64,000 bases of DNA from Anniella stebbinsi (taxonomy: Eukaryota > Chordata > Lepidosauria > Squamata > Anniellidae): contig JARDYH010000003.1 in NCBI GenBank assembly GCA_029215795.1, positions 30,877,001 through 30,941,000 of the forward strand, in the 5' to 3' direction. Both the position numbers and the translations under genes were made by a program. Under the pieces are notes generated by a model. The model saw only the letters and a program-made list of their open reading frames with translations. It made no database searches and was not told where the DNA came from. This document shows positions 63,392 through 64,000 of this stretch, piece after piece (position 1 is the stretch's first letter; every line of letters begins with the position of its first letter).

Positions 63392-63789
63392 AGGGAGAGT
63401 GGTGGGGTGGGGTGGGGGAGCTCATTCAGCCCAAGGGCTGAATTCAATTTTGGAGAAATTCTCAGGGGCCACATTCCAGTGGTGGGTGGGGCAAAGGCAA
63501 AAGGGGCAGGGCCAAAATGTAAAAATCAAAAATACCAGCATTGCGCAACTCCAAGCTCTTCTTGTCAGTCATGAAGCTTTAGGAAAGGCAAGCCATCCTC
63601 TTAGATTGGGGGGAAAAGAGCACAAAAGTCAGGAAACCACCAAACAATGGTTGGGAAAAGGGGGAGTGGCCAGGGGAAGTGGGTGTGGCCAGGAGAAGGG
63701 GCGTGGCCATCTTGAGAAACTTAAAGGACTAGAGTAGGACCCAAGGTGGTCTGGATTTGGTTTCTGGGTCAGTGGATCCTCACTCCTGC
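63392..63789 (+). mobile_element. hAT-like MITE related to 48445-48764
   Basis: Flanked by GCTAGAGC (63384-63391) and CCTAGAGC (63790-63797), an 8-bp TSD with one mismatch. The interior shares 'tggtgggtggggcaaaggc', 'ataccagcatt' and 'ccaagctctt' with 48445-48764. Near the right end are repeated 'ggccaggggaagtgg' / 'ggccaggagaaggggcgtgg' words. Confidence 0.7.
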
Positions 63790-63797
63790 CCTAGAGC

Positions 63798-64000
63798 CAC
63801 ATGAAGCTTTGGCCAGATTACTTGGGGCCCTTCACAAGCGATCAGTTCTGAGCTCTTGTTAGAGTGATCCATCCCTCTTCCAGCTTTCCAATGGGTGGGG
63901 AGGAAGAGAGGGGAAGGGGGATGATAAGGAAATAAGGAAATAAGGAGAGATAGAGAAGGGGGTGGCAGAAAGAGAGAGAAAAGGGCTCTAGCCCTGCTCA
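63798..64000. other. No gene; purine-rich end of window
   Basis: A purine-rich stretch (63890-63985) runs toward the window edge. Confidence 0.4.

Overview
The window looks like vertebrate nuclear DNA, most likely from a squamate reptile (lizard-like). It contains tRNA-derived SINEs with squamate-type heads, CR1 and L2-like LINE 3' ends with A/T-rich simple-repeat tails, an R4/Dong-like LINE with a restriction-like endonuclease domain, LTR-like fragments, many microsatellites and a dense population of hAT-like non-autonomous DNA transposons. No host protein-coding gene, rRNA gene or functional tRNA gene could be supported. The open frames are short and lie in repeats, palindromes or simple sequence. 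Family names come from recognised sequence features, not from a database search.

The most striking content is a group of elements with ends TAGGG(A/G/C)TGTGCA...TGCACA(N)CCCTA and subterminal arrays of CGGAT/GGATC. Five have exact 8-bp target-site duplications (TSDs), which is the hAT signature: A (2457-5522, ATATTAAG), B (11432-14306, GTTTAAGG), C (28007-28574, TCCTAGAT), E (39969-41142, ATGTTTAT) and F (51582-53006, GTTGCTTC). D (35790-36203) and G (23184-23345) are damaged relatives. A and B are giant fold-back elements. B is a near-perfect palindrome with arms of about 1.36 kb and a loop of about 132 bp. Each arm of B is a head-to-tail array of seven monomers of about 147 bp. A carries the same loop in the opposite orientation plus a CpG-rich, (CGG)n-containing insert that may be captured host sequence. 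C, D, E and F carry nested palindromes bordered by CAGGTAAG/CTTACCTG, a 96-bp hairpin cassette (E, F) and a core predicted to fold as a multi-armed junction (D, E, F).

A second hAT-like group has ends TAGGGTGACC...GGTCACCCTA. It includes H (41256-41704, exact TSD GAATAGTC), one copy inside a CR1 (32283-32630), one inside another fold-back repeat (50348-50519), and several fragments. H also contains the palindromic cassette typical of the TGTGCA group, which suggests that internal modules have moved between transposon families.

Layout: 1-2.4 kb LTR-like fragment and pyrimidine-rich tract; 2.45-5.53 kb element A; 5.5-11.2 kb unassigned sequence with GC-rich fold-back-like blocks and one SINE; 11.2-14.6 kb triple nest (LINE tail > small MITE > element B); 15-25 kb R4-like LINE with 5' inversion, nested CR1 and microsatellites; 25.7-33 kb SINEs, element C, CR1 with internal hAT; 33.3-36.2 kb monomer arrays and element D; 36-46.7 kb MITEs, LTR, elements E and H; 47-50.6 kb MITEs with unusual motif density; 51.6-53 kb element F; 53-64 kb mostly old LINE/SINE remnants and microsatellites. 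The window reads as a gene-poor intergenic or intronic region shaped by repeated DNA-transposon insertion.
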